A stretch of 64,000 bases of DNA from CBDFKF01 sp965248765 (GCA_965248765.1 CBDFKF010000004.1:1426001-1490000); one strand, 5' to 3'; shown: positions 1-8,445, counted from the first letter of the stretch. Program-made: numbers and translations. The notes: a model not told the origin generated them from the letters alone.

Positions 1-341
1 TCGAGATAGACCGCGTCGATGCCGGTGGCGGTGTTCTTGACCTCGGTCAGCCAACCCTTGAAGCGCAGAAATCGCATCCCGCCGCCGGAGAACCGGTCGG
101 GCCGGAACGACACCGTGCCGCTGGTGATGGCGCCGTATTCGTCATGGAGCGCCCAGCCGGTCGCTGCGCCGAGATCGAGGGCGAGCACGGCGCCGGGACC
201 GGACACGCCGGCGTCGTTGGCGGCCGGCACCGACGGTTCGGCCCCCGGACAGGCGACGCCGGCATTGCCGCCGTGCCGTGCCGCCGGAAGCACGGCGCGG
301 TTCTCAAGCGGTGGTTTCTTGGGCAGAGTTACATGAGCCAT
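1..341 (-). CDS. RuvC-like Holliday junction resolvase (partial, 3' end outside window)
   Basis: Only the first 113 codons are present; the gene runs off the left edge of the window. A proline/alanine-rich leader of about 50 residues precedes an RNase H-fold start, LALDLGAATGWA, whose Asp (about residue 56) matches the first catalytic acid of RuvC-type resolvases. The window ends at VYL followed by GA, where RuvC proteins have their second acidic residue (V-Y-x-E). The family cuts branched DNA such as Holliday junctions during recombination or phage replication. The ATG is preceded by a strong Shine-Dalgarno (GGAAGGAG) and overlaps the 3' end of the primase gene by 13 bp, so it is the next gene of the same minus-strand module. 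The family call rests on motif and context; the C-terminal acids cannot be checked. Confidence 0.7.
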   Translation of the reverse strand, partial: MAHVTLPKKPPLENRAVLPAARHGGNAGVACPGAEPSVPAANDAGVSGPGAVLALDLGAATGWALHDEYGAITSGTVSFRPDRFSGGGMRFLRFKGWLTEVKNTATGIDAVYL

Positions 342-3300
342 GGTGATCTCCTTCCTTGATCGGGGTTGTCGTGGTCAGGGTGGCGGCGGGGAACTTCCAG
401 GAACGCCGCCGCCACCCGCTCTTGCGCGTTGGGTGGCGCAACACGCGGTGGGCCGGTCGGCGCGGCGGCGCCTCGACCCGGCGAAGCTGGCGTGCAGTGA
501 GGGTGGGAACGTCGACGGCCACGTTCCCCGGCACGTTCCCACACCCAAGCCATTGATTTATTGGGCGAAGGGGAACGTGGGGAACATCGGGAACCTTTTC
601 CGGGCTCTCCCCTCGCGCGGATGCGCGTGCGCGTGTGTCCCCGCGCGCGTGAAGGGGCGGGAAAACGTTCCCCACGTTCCCCACGTTCCCCAACATATTG
701 ATGCAGCATGACTAATTCGGGGGAACGTGGGGAACGTGTATCCGGGGTCAGATTTTCGAAGTGGGAACGTGGGGAACGTGCATCCGCGCTCTCATTTCCA
801 TGGGAACGTGGGGAACGTGTATCCAGGGTTTCATTTTCAGGGGAACGTGGGGAACGTTGATCCGGCCCTTGATTTTCTATCGTGAGCCGCCAGCGCTGCG
901 CCTGATGACGCACGCCGGCCACCCTGACGCATACCTTGACCTCACCGATCGCGAAGACGCGGTCGCGCAACCGGCCCAGCGCCCGGCCGAGCCGGGTCCG
1001 CTGCGAGCGCTCTCCGCCGTCGCCGAGCGGCAGCGGCGGCTCGCAGGCGAGCGCGAGGTCGTGCAGCTCGGCGGTCCCGACCTCGGCGGTGCCGTGGCGC
1101 TCCCACCACGCGGCCACGAAGGCGCGCCAGACCGCGCCCTCGGCGTCGGCCGCCTCGTACATCTCGTCGAGATTGGCGAGGAAGCCGGGCACGCCGGCGG
1201 CCTCGAGGATGCCGCCCATGATCCCGGCCCAGGCCTCGAAGCTGCCGAGCATGGACCCGTGGCGTGGGCGACCGGCCGCGATCCAGGCGCGCCCCAATGT
1301 GAGGCAGGCACCGACCAGGGCCGCCCGGTTGGCCCGTGTCCAGGCGAGCAGGTTGGCGTGGTGGAAGTTCTCGCGCCGCCACGGCTGGTCGACATGGGCA
1401 TCGAGGCGGATGCGCACCAGGCGCCGGGCAAGCTCGTTGGAGAACTGCGGATTGTTGCCGGTGGCGATCCAGGTGCAGCGGATCGGAAAGCGCACCGTCT
1501 CGGACTTGCCGAGGATGCGGTCCTCCCACCAGGGCGCGGTGAGAGCGGCGGCGAGAGGCGCTGCGTCGAGGCGCCGGCGCAGATTGTCGATCAGGACGAT
1601 CGAGGGGATCTGCCGGAGCTTCGCCGTGAGACGCTTGCGCCATTCCTCGTCGTCGCGGCCTTCGACCATGACACTGGCGCTCACCCCGGTGGTGACGACG
1701 GCGATCGCGTCGATCATCAGCGTGGCGCCGGTGCCCGGCGCCGGCTTTTCGATCAGATGCAGCGGCGTCGGCCCGTCGATCAGGGCGCGCATGAAGGGCA
1801 GCAGGATCAGCGCCAGCGCATGGGCGCGCTCTGCCTCGCCGGTGAAGGGGAAGTCGCCGAGCAGGCCGTCGAGGAGAAGAGTGCGCGCCGCGTCGATCTC
1901 GGCCCGTGTCGGGCGCTCCGGAACCGAAGGCAGCCGGAACCCCGGCGGCGGCTCATAGAGAAGCCGTGTCGCGGCGTGATAGCCCGGTTCGGTGACCAGC
2001 GAGCCGTCCCCGCCGAACACCGGCGCGGTGACGATGGCGGCGAGCACGGGAAGCGCCGGGTCCGGGGTCGCCAGCAGGTTCTTGAGGAGGACCGCCGGCG
2101 GGTGTGCCGGGACCAGATCGCCGCTGCGCGAGGTGCGCCGCCAGTCGGCGAGCTGGGCCAGCGCATGGCGCATGCGGTCCTCGGTCATGGCGTGGGCGAT
2201 CGGCCGGCCCTCGTCGTCGCGCTCGACCCAGGACGGCCGGCCGCCGCAGCGATAGAGCCAGGGCGGCAGATTGGCGGCCTTGAGCAGGTCCCAGCCGCGC
2301 GCCGTGAGCCGGGCCAGATCGCCGTCATCGGCGCGCATTCGGGTGGTCGGCGCGTCCGGTGCCGAGAACCCGACCGGGCGGTGGCCGCCGACCTCGACCC
2401 GAGCGGCCGCCGGCGCGGTTGCCTCGGACGGAGGCGCAGCCACCTCGGACGTTGGTGTCCATTCGGCGGCCGCTTCGACGGTCTTGCGGACGGCGTCGGG
2501 GCCGGCGCGGCAAAGCAGATCGTTGAAGTCCTCGCCCGCCCGGTCGGGCATGGCGATCCAGACCCGCCGTCCCTCGGCGGCATGGCGTTGGGCGGCCCGC
2601 CGGGCGGCGCGGATGCCGGCGCCTTCACCGTCATTGTCGGCGAGGATGACGACGCGCACGACCTCGGGTGGGAGCGCTATCTGCGCCAGATTGCCGGCCG
2701 CGAGCGCCGCCCAGACCGGCAGTCCGGGGCAGGCTTCCATAACGCTGAGCGCGGTCTCGATGCCCTCGGCGAGGCCCAGCGCGCCGTTCTCGCCGAAGGG
2801 CGCCAGCCGGACGGCGCCGCCGGCGACGGGTCCCAGCATCATGCGGGGGCTCGGCAAATCGGCCTTTGCCGCACCGTCCGGAGCGAGATAGGTGCGATGG
2901 ATCCCGATGACCCGGCCGCCGGCATTGCGCACGAAGGCGACGAGGCCGGGATAGCCGGTGCGGGTCTCCCAATGAGTGAGATCGGGATGGAACCTGAGTT
3001 CGGGCGTGTCGGGCACGGCGAGGCCGCGGGCCGCGAGGTAGGCCTCACCTGGCGTGTCGGCGAGCGCCCGGCATCTCTTGATGACGATCTCGATCTCGCG
3101 GCGGGCATTCTCCTTGCCGCGCGTCTCCGGCGCGGTTCCGGATGCGGACCCGGGGCCGTCCTTCGGCGGGACGGGCGCCGTGGTGCGTATCGGCGCGGTG
3201 CCGGCGAGCACGGCGGCATAATCGAACAGCGCCCGGCCTGAAATGCCTGTAGTTTGTTCCAGCACGCTCAGCGGCCCGCCGCCCTCTCCGGTGTCGAAGT

Positions 3301-3532
3301 CGATCCAGTCGCCGGCGTGCGGACCCTTGAGCGCGATGACGCAGGAGCCGTTCTTGCGCGGCGCATCGCCGCCGATGTTGGCGAGCCGCCATTCGTCGCC
3401 GTTGCGGCGTCCGTTGGGGAAGTGCCGCGGCACCCAGTGCTCGGCGGACTCGCGCAGCCGGCCGACGATGTCGTCGAGATCGTGGCGGACGGGTTCGAGG
3501 CCGAGCGGGCGGGTGTCGTTCAGATCAATCAA
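329..3532 (-). CDS. Toprim-domain DNA primase/helicase-like replication protein
   Basis: This 1067-residue protein resembles the fused primase-helicase replication proteins of phages and integrated elements. A Toprim domain lies at about residues 245-345, with the acidic motifs LAEGIETALS and ILADNDGEG. An ATPase-like region near residues 580-720 has a P-loop-like PAPGTGATL, a Walker B-like IVLIDN and a sensor-like WIATGNNPQFS. The P-loop has Ala where Walker A normally has Lys, so ATP use is uncertain. The last 150 or so residues are low complexity and are encoded by the 9-bp repeat array, giving 13-residue repeats with an RSPRS core and a GERGER stretch. The start is a TTG that overlaps the stop of the upstream RecD-like gene by 8 bp. 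It probably primes or opens DNA for replication of the element. Confidence 0.75.
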   Translation of the reverse strand: MIDLNDTRPLGLEPVRHDLDDIVGRLRESAEHWVPRHFPNGRRNGDEWRLANIGGDAPRKNGSCVIALKGPHAGDWIDFDTGEGGGPLSVLEQTTGISGRALFDYAAVLAGTAPIRTTAPVPPKDGPGSASGTAPETRGKENARREIEIVIKRCRALADTPGEAYLAARGLAVPDTPELRFHPDLTHWETRTGYPGLVAFVRNAGGRVIGIHRTYLAPDGAAKADLPSPRMMLGPVAGGAVRLAPFGENGALGLAEGIETALSVMEACPGLPVWAALAAGNLAQIALPPEVVRVVILADNDGEGAGIRAARRAAQRHAAEGRRVWIAMPDRAGEDFNDLLCRAGPDAVRKTVEAAAEWTPTSEVAAPPSEATAPAAARVEVGGHRPVGFSAPDAPTTRMRADDGDLARLTARGWDLLKAANLPPWLYRCGGRPSWVERDDEGRPIAHAMTEDRMRHALAQLADWRRTSRSGDLVPAHPPAVLLKNLLATPDPALPVLAAIVTAPVFGGDGSLVTEPGYHAATRLLYEPPPGFRLPSVPERPTRAEIDAARTLLLDGLLGDFPFTGEAERAHALALILLPFMRALIDGPTPLHLIEKPAPGTGATLMIDAIAVVTTGVSASVMVEGRDDEEWRKRLTAKLRQIPSIVLIDNLRRRLDAAPLAAALTAPWWEDRILGKSETVRFPIRCTWIATGNNPQFSNELARRLVRIRLDAHVDQPWRRENFHHANLLAWTRANRAALVGACLTLGRAWIAAGRPRHGSMLGSFEAWAGIMGGILEAAGVPGFLANLDEMYEAADAEGAVWRAFVAAWWERHGTAEVGTAELHDLALACEPPLPLGDGGERSQRTRLGRALGRLRDRVFAIGEVKVCVRVAGVRHQAQRWRLTIENQGPDQRSPRSPENETLDTRSPRSHGNESADARSPRSHFENLTPDTRSPRSPELVMLHQYVGERGERGERFPAPSRARGHTRTRIRARGEPGKGSRCSPRSPSPNKSMAWVWERAGERGRRRSHPHCTPASPGRGAAAPTGPPRVAPPNAQERVAAAFLEVPRRHPDHDNPDQGRRSPWLM
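506..857. repeat. 9-bp repeat (iteron-like) array inside the primase gene 3' end; candidate origin
   Basis: The unit GGGAACGTG or its reverse complement occurs about 15 times with at most one mismatch. Four doublets start at 721, 763, 802 and 841, spaced 39 to 42 bp apart (whole codons), with AT-richer spacers that share an ATCC...ATTTTC pattern. A triplet in the opposite orientation lies at 664-690, and further single or paired copies lie at 506-595. On the coding strand they are translated as RSPRS or GER repeats. Phage and plasmid origins often consist of such repeats placed in or next to the replication-protein gene, so this is a candidate origin. That role is inferred from the layout alone. 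Confidence 0.7.
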
Positions 3533-4829
3533 GGATCACGAGCCCCCGCTCGGCGCGGGTGATCGCGGTGTAGAGCCAGCGGGCGCGGTCCTCGGGAGTG
3601 CGCCCGAGACCGTCGTCATAGACGAGCACATTCTCCCATTGGCTTCCCTGCGATTTGTGACAGGTGACGGCCCAGCCCCAGACCGCCTCGATCAGTCCGC
3701 GCCGGGTCCAGTGGTCGCGGCGGCCGCGGTCGGGATCGGCCTCGACGTGGTCGTCGAAATGGCCCTTGTAGATGAAGTGCCGTTCGGGCTTGTCGGCGCT
3801 GCCGCCGACGAGGTCCCCGTCCTCGGTGCGAATGGTGGCGGAGAAGGAGGTCTCGTTCTCGTCGCGCACCTCGCCGAGGGTGAGGAACATGCCGTTGACG
3901 ATGCCGAGATCGTTGCGGTTGCGGAGACAGATGATCTTCTCCGGCGTCCCGCTGCGAACCTCGCCCGTGGGATAGACGCTCTCGTAGCCGGCGGCGCGCT
4001 TCATGGCGTTGTTGAGCTGCAGGCGGGTGGCGTTCCTGCCGCAGATCACCTGGCCGCCGCGCAGCATCTGTTCCGGGCCCACATCGCTGCGGCGCATCTT
4101 CCAGACGAAGGCGTCGTGCCGGCCGTAGGGGATGGGCCGGCCCTCGCGGGCCATGGTGGCCAAACGAATGACGGCGCTGTCGCCGGCCTGGCGGTGGATC
4201 TCGGTCAGCATCACGTCGGGTTCGGCCTCGGTGAAGGCGCCCTGGCCCTTGATCGGCGGCAGCTGGCCGGGATCGCCCAGCACCAGGATCGGCTTGCCGA
4301 AGGCCAGGAGATCGCGGGCCATCTCGTCGCCGACCATGGAGACCTCGTCGAGGACGACGAGCTTGGCGTCGCGGACGGCGGACTGGTCGTTGAGGACGAA
4401 GCGCGGCTTGTGGGCGTCGTCGAGCCGCAGCTCGAGCGAGCGCAACCGGGATTCCTCGAGGAGCCGCGCGGTCGAATCGAGGCCGGCGAGCCTGGCCTTG
4501 ATCCCGGCGATGTCTTGTCTGACCTTCTCGATCTCGGCCTCGGTCGCCTCCGAGACGCGGTAGATCAGGCTGTGGATGGTCGAGGCGGGCGTGCCCTTGC
4601 GGGTCATCACCAGCGCCGCCTTTCCCGTAAATGCTCCATAGAGCACGCCGCCCGAGCCTTCCTCGAGGCCTAGCTCGGCGATGGCGTAGCGGGTGATGGT
4701 CGTTTTGCCCGATCCGGCATAGCCCCAGACGCGGAACACCTGCCGGTCGCGGGTACGATGGTTGAACCAGTCCGCGATATCGGCGATCGCCTTGGCCTGG
4801 GCGTCCGAGGGCGTGAAGTCGTCGGTCAT
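3525..4829 (-). CDS. RecD/Pif1-like ATP-dependent DNA helicase
   Basis: This 434-residue superfamily 1 helicase has a Walker A motif GYAGSGKTT at about residues 36-44, a Walker B KLVVLDEVSMV near residue 175, a GDPGQLPP motif III and a C-terminal UvrD_C_2-like motif VTCHKSQGSQW. RecD-like helicases unwind duplex DNA 5' to 3'. In phage-like modules they work with the primase and an exonuclease in replication or recombination. The ATG overlaps the TGA of the Cas4-like gene (ATGA), and its own stop overlaps the TTG start of the primase gene, so the three are translationally coupled. The domain order is complete and no key motif is missing. A longer reading frame extends upstream, but it overlaps the nuclease gene in another frame and is not the real start. 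Confidence 0.85.
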   Translation of the reverse strand: MTDDFTPSDAQAKAIADIADWFNHRTRDRQVFRVWGYAGSGKTTITRYAIAELGLEEGSGGVLYGAFTGKAALVMTRKGTPASTIHSLIYRVSEATEAEIEKVRQDIAGIKARLAGLDSTARLLEESRLRSLELRLDDAHKPRFVLNDQSAVRDAKLVVLDEVSMVGDEMARDLLAFGKPILVLGDPGQLPPIKGQGAFTEAEPDVMLTEIHRQAGDSAVIRLATMAREGRPIPYGRHDAFVWKMRRSDVGPEQMLRGGQVICGRNATRLQLNNAMKRAAGYESVYPTGEVRSGTPEKIICLRNRNDLGIVNGMFLTLGEVRDENETSFSATIRTEDGDLVGGSADKPERHFIYKGHFDDHVEADPDRGRRDHWTRRGLIEAVWGWAVTCHKSQGSQWENVLVYDDGLGRTPEDRARWLYTAITRAERGLVILD

Positions 4830-5599
4830 CGGTCGGTCTCCCAGCAGCGTTTGGCGTATTCGCAGAAGCGGCAGAGATAGAAGTCCGCATTGGCGGCGAT
4901 ACGCGGCGGCAGCTCGCCCGCCTCGGCGGCGCGGATGACCTGCACGGCCTTGTCGGAAAGCGCTTGCGCCGCGGCCGCATCGAACGGTACGGCCTCGTGA
5001 TAAAGCGCCTGGGTGTCCTTGTTCATGGCCGTGAACAGCGTGAGGCGGAGCGTCATGTAGGCCATGTAGAACTGGGCCTGCCCGTAATAGACCGGCTTGG
5101 ACGCACGCAGGCCGCGCTTGACGGTGTCGGTCCAGGACTTGGCGTTGAGCGCCTTGTGTTCCCAGAGCGCGGGCCACGCGATCCCGACCTCGGGTCCGGC
5201 GACGATGACGCCGTCGATATGGCCGCGGATGCGCCCGCCGGCGGCCGAGAAGCCGAACTGGCCACCGCCCTTCCGCTCGGTGCGCAAATCGAAGCCGGCG
5301 GCTCGTAGCCACTCGACGGAAAGCGCCTCGAACCGGTGGCCGGCGGCGAAGACGCGCAGCAGCGCGCCGTCGAATTCCTGGCCCTGGTCCTTCGGCGTGT
5401 GGGTGTATTCGTAGACCAGCTTGCGCGCGCAGGGCTCGCCGATCCGGCTCGCGCCGAGATAGTCGCGCGGACGCGCCGCGCGCTCCGCCGCCTCGAGCGC
5501 GGTATCGATCGCGGCGTTGATCTGCCGCCCCGCATCGGTAACGGCGGAGGGCCGCAGATAGACGAAGCCCGAGCCGTGGTTGAGATCGATCACCGTCAT
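4826..5599 (-). CDS. PD-(D/E)XK nuclease, Cas4/AddB-like with Fe-S cluster cysteines
   Basis: This 257-residue protein shows the pattern of RecB-family nucleases. A His lies in GHRFE, an Asp in GHIDGVIV and an E-x-K in WEHKAL, in the expected order. One Cys at about residue 58 (GEPCARKL) and three near the C-terminus (LCRFCEYAKRC) match the 4Fe-4S cluster of Cas4 and AddB-type nucleases. Such enzymes resect or trim DNA ends. Here the partner is probably the RecD-like helicase encoded directly downstream, with which it shares an ATGA overlap. No cas genes or CRISPR repeats are nearby, so a role in spacer acquisition is not supported. The start ATG lies 8 bp after the stop of the preceding zinc-finger reading frame. 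Confidence 0.8.
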   Translation of the reverse strand: MTVIDLNHGSGFVYLRPSAVTDAGRQINAAIDTALEAAERAARPRDYLGASRIGEPCARKLVYEYTHTPKDQGQEFDGALLRVFAAGHRFEALSVEWLRAAGFDLRTERKGGGQFGFSAAGGRIRGHIDGVIVAGPEVGIAWPALWEHKALNAKSWTDTVKRGLRASKPVYYGQAQFYMAYMTLRLTLFTAMNKDTQALYHEAVPFDAAAAQALSDKAVQVIRAAEAGELPPRIAANADFYLCRFCEYAKRCWETDR

Positions 5600-5607
5600 C
5601 GCCCGCC

Positions 5608-6194
5608 TCAACACGGAATTTCGTCGTCGAACGGCACGGCCTCGGCGGCCTGGCGCTGCATGGAGTCCTGGAAGCCGTCGGCGCAGGCCTCGATGATCCG
5701 GTCGATCTCTTGCGCCGACCGGTCGTGGAACGGCGCCAGGAGACCGAGCTCGCCCAACGCCTCGGCGAAGAACCGCCTGGCGTCCTTGATCGCCCGCTTC
5801 TCCATCGCGGTCTTGTCGATCACGCCGTGAGCCCTCCCGGCGAGGGACGCGCCGGCGTCGAGGCAGCGCATGGAGCAGAAGCCGTAATGGGGATAGCGGT
5901 CCCATCGGAGCCGGAGGCAGAACCCGAAGCCTCTGGCTTCTCGTCCGCAAAGGGCACAGGGCCGGCGGTCATCAAGAGGCGGGCGAGCTCGCCGTCCCGC
6001 TTCGGGTGCATCCCGATCCGCTCCGAGGCCAGCACGATGAAGCGCGCGATCGCGTTCTCCGCCATCGCCTCGAGCTCGGGCATGGTCAAGGAGCGGATGG
6101 GCCGGTGAAGCCTTCCCCGCGCCTCGAGCCACGCGCCGACGGCCCTTGCGGCTTCGCGGGTGACGTGGGCCTGCCATTCGTCGTCGGTCATCAT
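5608..6194 (-). pseudogene. Zinc-finger protein (DUF6511-like) split by an apparent single-base frameshift
   Basis: Two overlapping frames appear to be halves of one gene. The 5' frame (ATG at 6194, stop at 5820) begins MMTDDEWQAHVTREAARAVG and stays convincing until near residue 75, after which it turns into unstructured Ser/Ala/Pro text. The 3' frame carries CALCGREARGFGFC and a YGFCSMRC motif, a four-cysteine zinc-ribbon pattern, then a helical tail ending at 5608. It has no plausible start of its own. Joining the frames needs one extra base near 5959-5961 (a GGG run on the plus strand). The ATG overlaps the stop of the upstream ssDNA-binding gene, and the 3' frame ends 8 bp before the nuclease gene, as expected for one intact operon member. 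The DUF6511 name is from memory and is tentative. Confidence 0.55.
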
Positions 6195-6988
6195 CCGTTC
6201 AGCCAGTCGGGCCCGGACGGCACCGGAGCGGGCGCGGGCTGTGCGGCCGACGGCGCCGGCTGCGCGCCTTCCCCCGCGGGTGCGGCCGCATGCCCCTGCG
6301 GGGCCGCCTGTGTGGCCGCCTGTGCCGCCGTCTGCTGCCAGGCCGGGGCCGCGGAGGCTGGCGCGGGCTGGGCTTGCGGCTGTTGCCACGCGGCCTGGGT
6401 CTGGGCCGGCGCGGGCGAAGCGGTGCCGGTGCCGCGGGACCGCGACGGCGCCGGCGGCACCGCCTCGCCGTTCATCACCGCCCGCCATTCCTTCTCGTTC
6501 GGCAGCACCGGGCGATCGAGCCGGTTGCGGTCCGGGTAACGCGGATCGTTGTTGGGCTCGACCATGATCCTGGCAACGAAGGCGATGCCGTTCAGATCGG
6601 CGAGACCGCGCAGCTGACGCTTCTGCCGGGCCGCATCGCTCATGTCCTCCGGATCGAGGCCGAGCGCACTGTCGATCATCGCGCGGACCATGCGCTTGGA
6701 GATGTTCCAGCCGATCGAGGCGCCGTTCTCGTCGACCTTGCCGCCGGCGGCGGTGAACAGCTGCCAGAATTTTCGGCGCGCATGCGGGCCCTCGGCCACG
6801 GTGAACTCGCAATCGAGCGAGAGCACGTCGCTACCGGGCGTGTTCGAGGCCTTCAAGAGGCCCTTGTCGTGCCCGCCCTGGCCGTCCACGCCGCCGGGGC
6901 GGACGGTCATGACGACCTTGGCGAAGCTGCCGTCGGGGATGAGATCGGTGCCTTGGTGGGGCTCGACGTCGTTGAAGTTGTAAGTCAT
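6191..6988 (-). CDS. Probable phage-type single-stranded DNA-binding protein
   Basis: This 265-residue protein has a folded N-terminal part (about residues 1-165) that starts MTYNFNDVEPHQGTDLIPDG, followed by an Ala/Gln/Pro-rich disordered tail of about 90 residues and a short end, SGPDWLNG. A compact domain, a disordered linker and a conserved tip is the layout of ssDNA-binding proteins. The N-terminal part resembles the DUF669 group found in phage recombination modules. The next gene codes for a RecA-like ATPase, a frequent partner. A good ribosome-binding site (AAGGAG) precedes the ATG. The stop overlaps the ATG of the next gene (ATGA). The function is inferred from layout and neighbours; no OB-fold motif is visible by eye. 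Confidence 0.55.
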   Translation of the reverse strand: MTYNFNDVEPHQGTDLIPDGSFAKVVMTVRPGGVDGQGGHDKGLLKASNTPGSDVLSLDCEFTVAEGPHARRKFWQLFTAAGGKVDENGASIGWNISKRMVRAMIDSALGLDPEDMSDAARQKRQLRGLADLNGIAFVARIMVEPNNDPRYPDRNRLDRPVLPNEKEWRAVMNGEAVPPAPSRSRGTGTASPAPAQTQAAWQQPQAQPAPASAAPAWQQTAAQAATQAAPQGHAAAPAGEGAQPAPSAAQPAPAPVPSGPDWLNG

Positions 6989-7004
6989 CGCGATTGCTCC
7001 TTTG

Positions 7005-7877
7005 TCAGCTGGGTTGCGCGGGCGCGGGCGTCGTGGACGTGGACGCCCGGTTGATCTTGTCGAGCAGCGCTCCGAGGTCGGGCGGCTCTGTGACGTCGAG
7101 GCGGCCCGAGCGGTCCTTAGCCGGCAGGCGATAGGGATTGCCGGAGCGGCAGACCAGGCGGCGGGTCTCGCCGCTCTCCGGCGCGTACCGCCAGCCTTCG
7201 CCCCCCGAACCGGCATCCGCTTCGAACAGACCCATGGAGATCACCTGGTCGACGATGCCGGGCAGCTCGCGGGCGGCCTTGCCGCCCTCCATCTGCGGGC
7301 GCCAGTGCTCGCGGTTGAACTCGTCGGCGACGCGCTCGAGGATGCCGACGAAGATCGCGGTCTTTGCGGTTGCGTGCTGCAGGTGCTTCAGGAGGCCGAT
7401 GACCTCGCGGGCGAGCACGCCATAGGCGCCGCGGAGATCGGGCTTACCGGTCTTGTCGGAGACCGATTCGGGCCGGTTCCTGGCCCAGGCCATGGCCTGG
7501 CGGGTGAGATCGGTGATCGAATCGACGAAGACGATGCGCTTGCCGGCAACCACCGGTACCAGCGCGGCATAGACCTGAGAGACGTGGCCGTAGTGGCCCT
7601 CGGAAAAGAAGCCGTTGGGATCGGCCGCCGGATCGACGCCGCCGACGAGGCAGGCGATATCGAGCGCGTCGGCGAAGGTGCGCACCGGGATGCTCATGCC
7701 GGGCCAGTCCTGGACCGACTTCATGCCGGCCTCGAGATCGATGCACAGCGTCTCGTCCGGCGGCAGGGTGCGGAGCAGCGAGGTCTTGCCGACGCCCGAC
7801 GGGCCGAACAGTGCGACGGTGGTCTTGCCCCGGGCCTCGGCGAAGCGCTCGTCGGCGGTGATGATGCGCAGGCTCAT
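7005..7877 (-). CDS. RecA-like phage nucleotide-binding ATPase (AAA_24/Sak4-like)
   Basis: This 290-residue ATPase has a Walker A motif GPSGVGKTS at about residues 25-33, an acidic CIDLEAGMKS segment and a Walker B strand IVFVDSITD near residue 120. It matches the phage nucleotide-binding AAA_24 group, which includes Sak4-type proteins that promote annealing or strand exchange together with an ssDNA-binding protein. The adjacent downstream gene codes for such a candidate. An AGGAGG ribosome-binding site precedes the ATG, which overlaps the stop of the 105-residue gene upstream (ATGA). The last 15 residues are a Thr/Ser/Pro tail. The ATPase assignment is firm. The exact recombination role is inferred. 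Confidence 0.75.
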   Translation of the reverse strand: MSLRIITADERFAEARGKTTVALFGPSGVGKTSLLRTLPPDETLCIDLEAGMKSVQDWPGMSIPVRTFADALDIACLVGGVDPAADPNGFFSEGHYGHVSQVYAALVPVVAGKRIVFVDSITDLTRQAMAWARNRPESVSDKTGKPDLRGAYGVLAREVIGLLKHLQHATAKTAIFVGILERVADEFNREHWRPQMEGGKAARELPGIVDQVISMGLFEADAGSGGEGWRYAPESGETRRLVCRSGNPYRLPAKDRSGRLDVTEPPDLGALLDKINRASTSTTPAPAQPS

Positions 7878-8191
7878 GATCTGCCTCCTCTCATGCGCGA
7901 TGGCCGCCGCCGGGCGCGGATCGCGATGTAGCTGTAGTCGGCGTCGCCGTGGCGCTTCTGAACCAGATGAACGAGGCCCTGCCCGGAGGCCTGCATCGCG
8001 CGGCCGGCGAGGCGGTCGAGCGCGGCCCGCGTCTCCGCATCCGCCGCGTCCGGCCGCTTCTCGCGGTCGACGCTGAGATGGCCGCGGTGGAAGGTGATCC
8101 GGCTGCCGGGATGAGCGGCCCGGAGCCACGCCGCGAAGGCCTCCGCATCGATGACAGGCTCCGGCGCCGGGCGCGGCGCGACGGCGTTCAT
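7874..8191 (-). CDS. Small conserved-looking protein of the replication module, function unknown
   Basis: This 105-residue protein is not recognised. It is basic, starts with a Pro/Ala-rich segment and has a central region with alternating hydrophobics (FAAWLRAAHPGSRITFHRGH) and a basic C-terminus. Its ATG overlaps the stop of the 68-residue gene upstream, and its TGA overlaps the ATG of the RecA-like ATPase gene. It is therefore almost certainly expressed with the ATPase. The ITFHRGHL segment could be a short strand pair typical of small nucleic-acid binding proteins, but nothing diagnostic is seen. Confidence 0.6.
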   Translation of the reverse strand: MNAVAPRPAPEPVIDAEAFAAWLRAAHPGSRITFHRGHLSVDREKRPDAADAETRAALDRLAGRAMQASGQGLVHLVQKRHGDADYSYIAIRARRRPSRMRGGRS

Positions 8192-8394
8192 GTCGCCGCC
8201 TCCTCGGCGGCCGCCTCTTCGTCCAGCAACTCGCTGCGATAGACCGCAATCAGCGGCGTGCCGTCGCTGGTCGTGCCTGCGTCTTCCAGGTGATAGTCCT
8301 TGCCGGTCTCCAGGAGCTGGGCCAGCTCCCAGCGCCGGAACAGTCCCGGAATGCGGTAGAGCTCGGACGGCAGGAGGGGGATCGGTATGGTCAT
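8188..8394 (-). CDS. 68-residue protein, first gene of the replication module, function unknown
   Basis: The protein starts MTIPIPLLPSELYRIPGLFR and ends in an acidic Glu/Ala-rich tail. No family is recognised. It is the first gene downstream of the three 129-bp repeats. A GGGAGAAC ribosome-binding site supplied by the last repeat lies just before the ATG. The stop overlaps the next ATG (ATGA), so it leads the operon. Small acidic leaders of phage early operons are often DNA mimics or regulators, but the sequence itself offers no evidence of this. Confidence 0.6.
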   Translation of the reverse strand: MTIPIPLLPSELYRIPGLFRRWELAQLLETGKDYHLEDAGTTSDGTPLIAVYRSELLDEEAAAEEAAT

Positions 8395-8445
8395 GTTCGT
8401 TCTCCCGATGTCCGGACGCCGGCCGATCCGGCGCCTCTATGGGGG

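Noticed and set aside
761..3241. 826-codon plus-strand open frame
   Set aside because: It is the antisense shadow of the primase gene; its sequence is low-complexity Arg/Gly/Ala and no family motif is seen.
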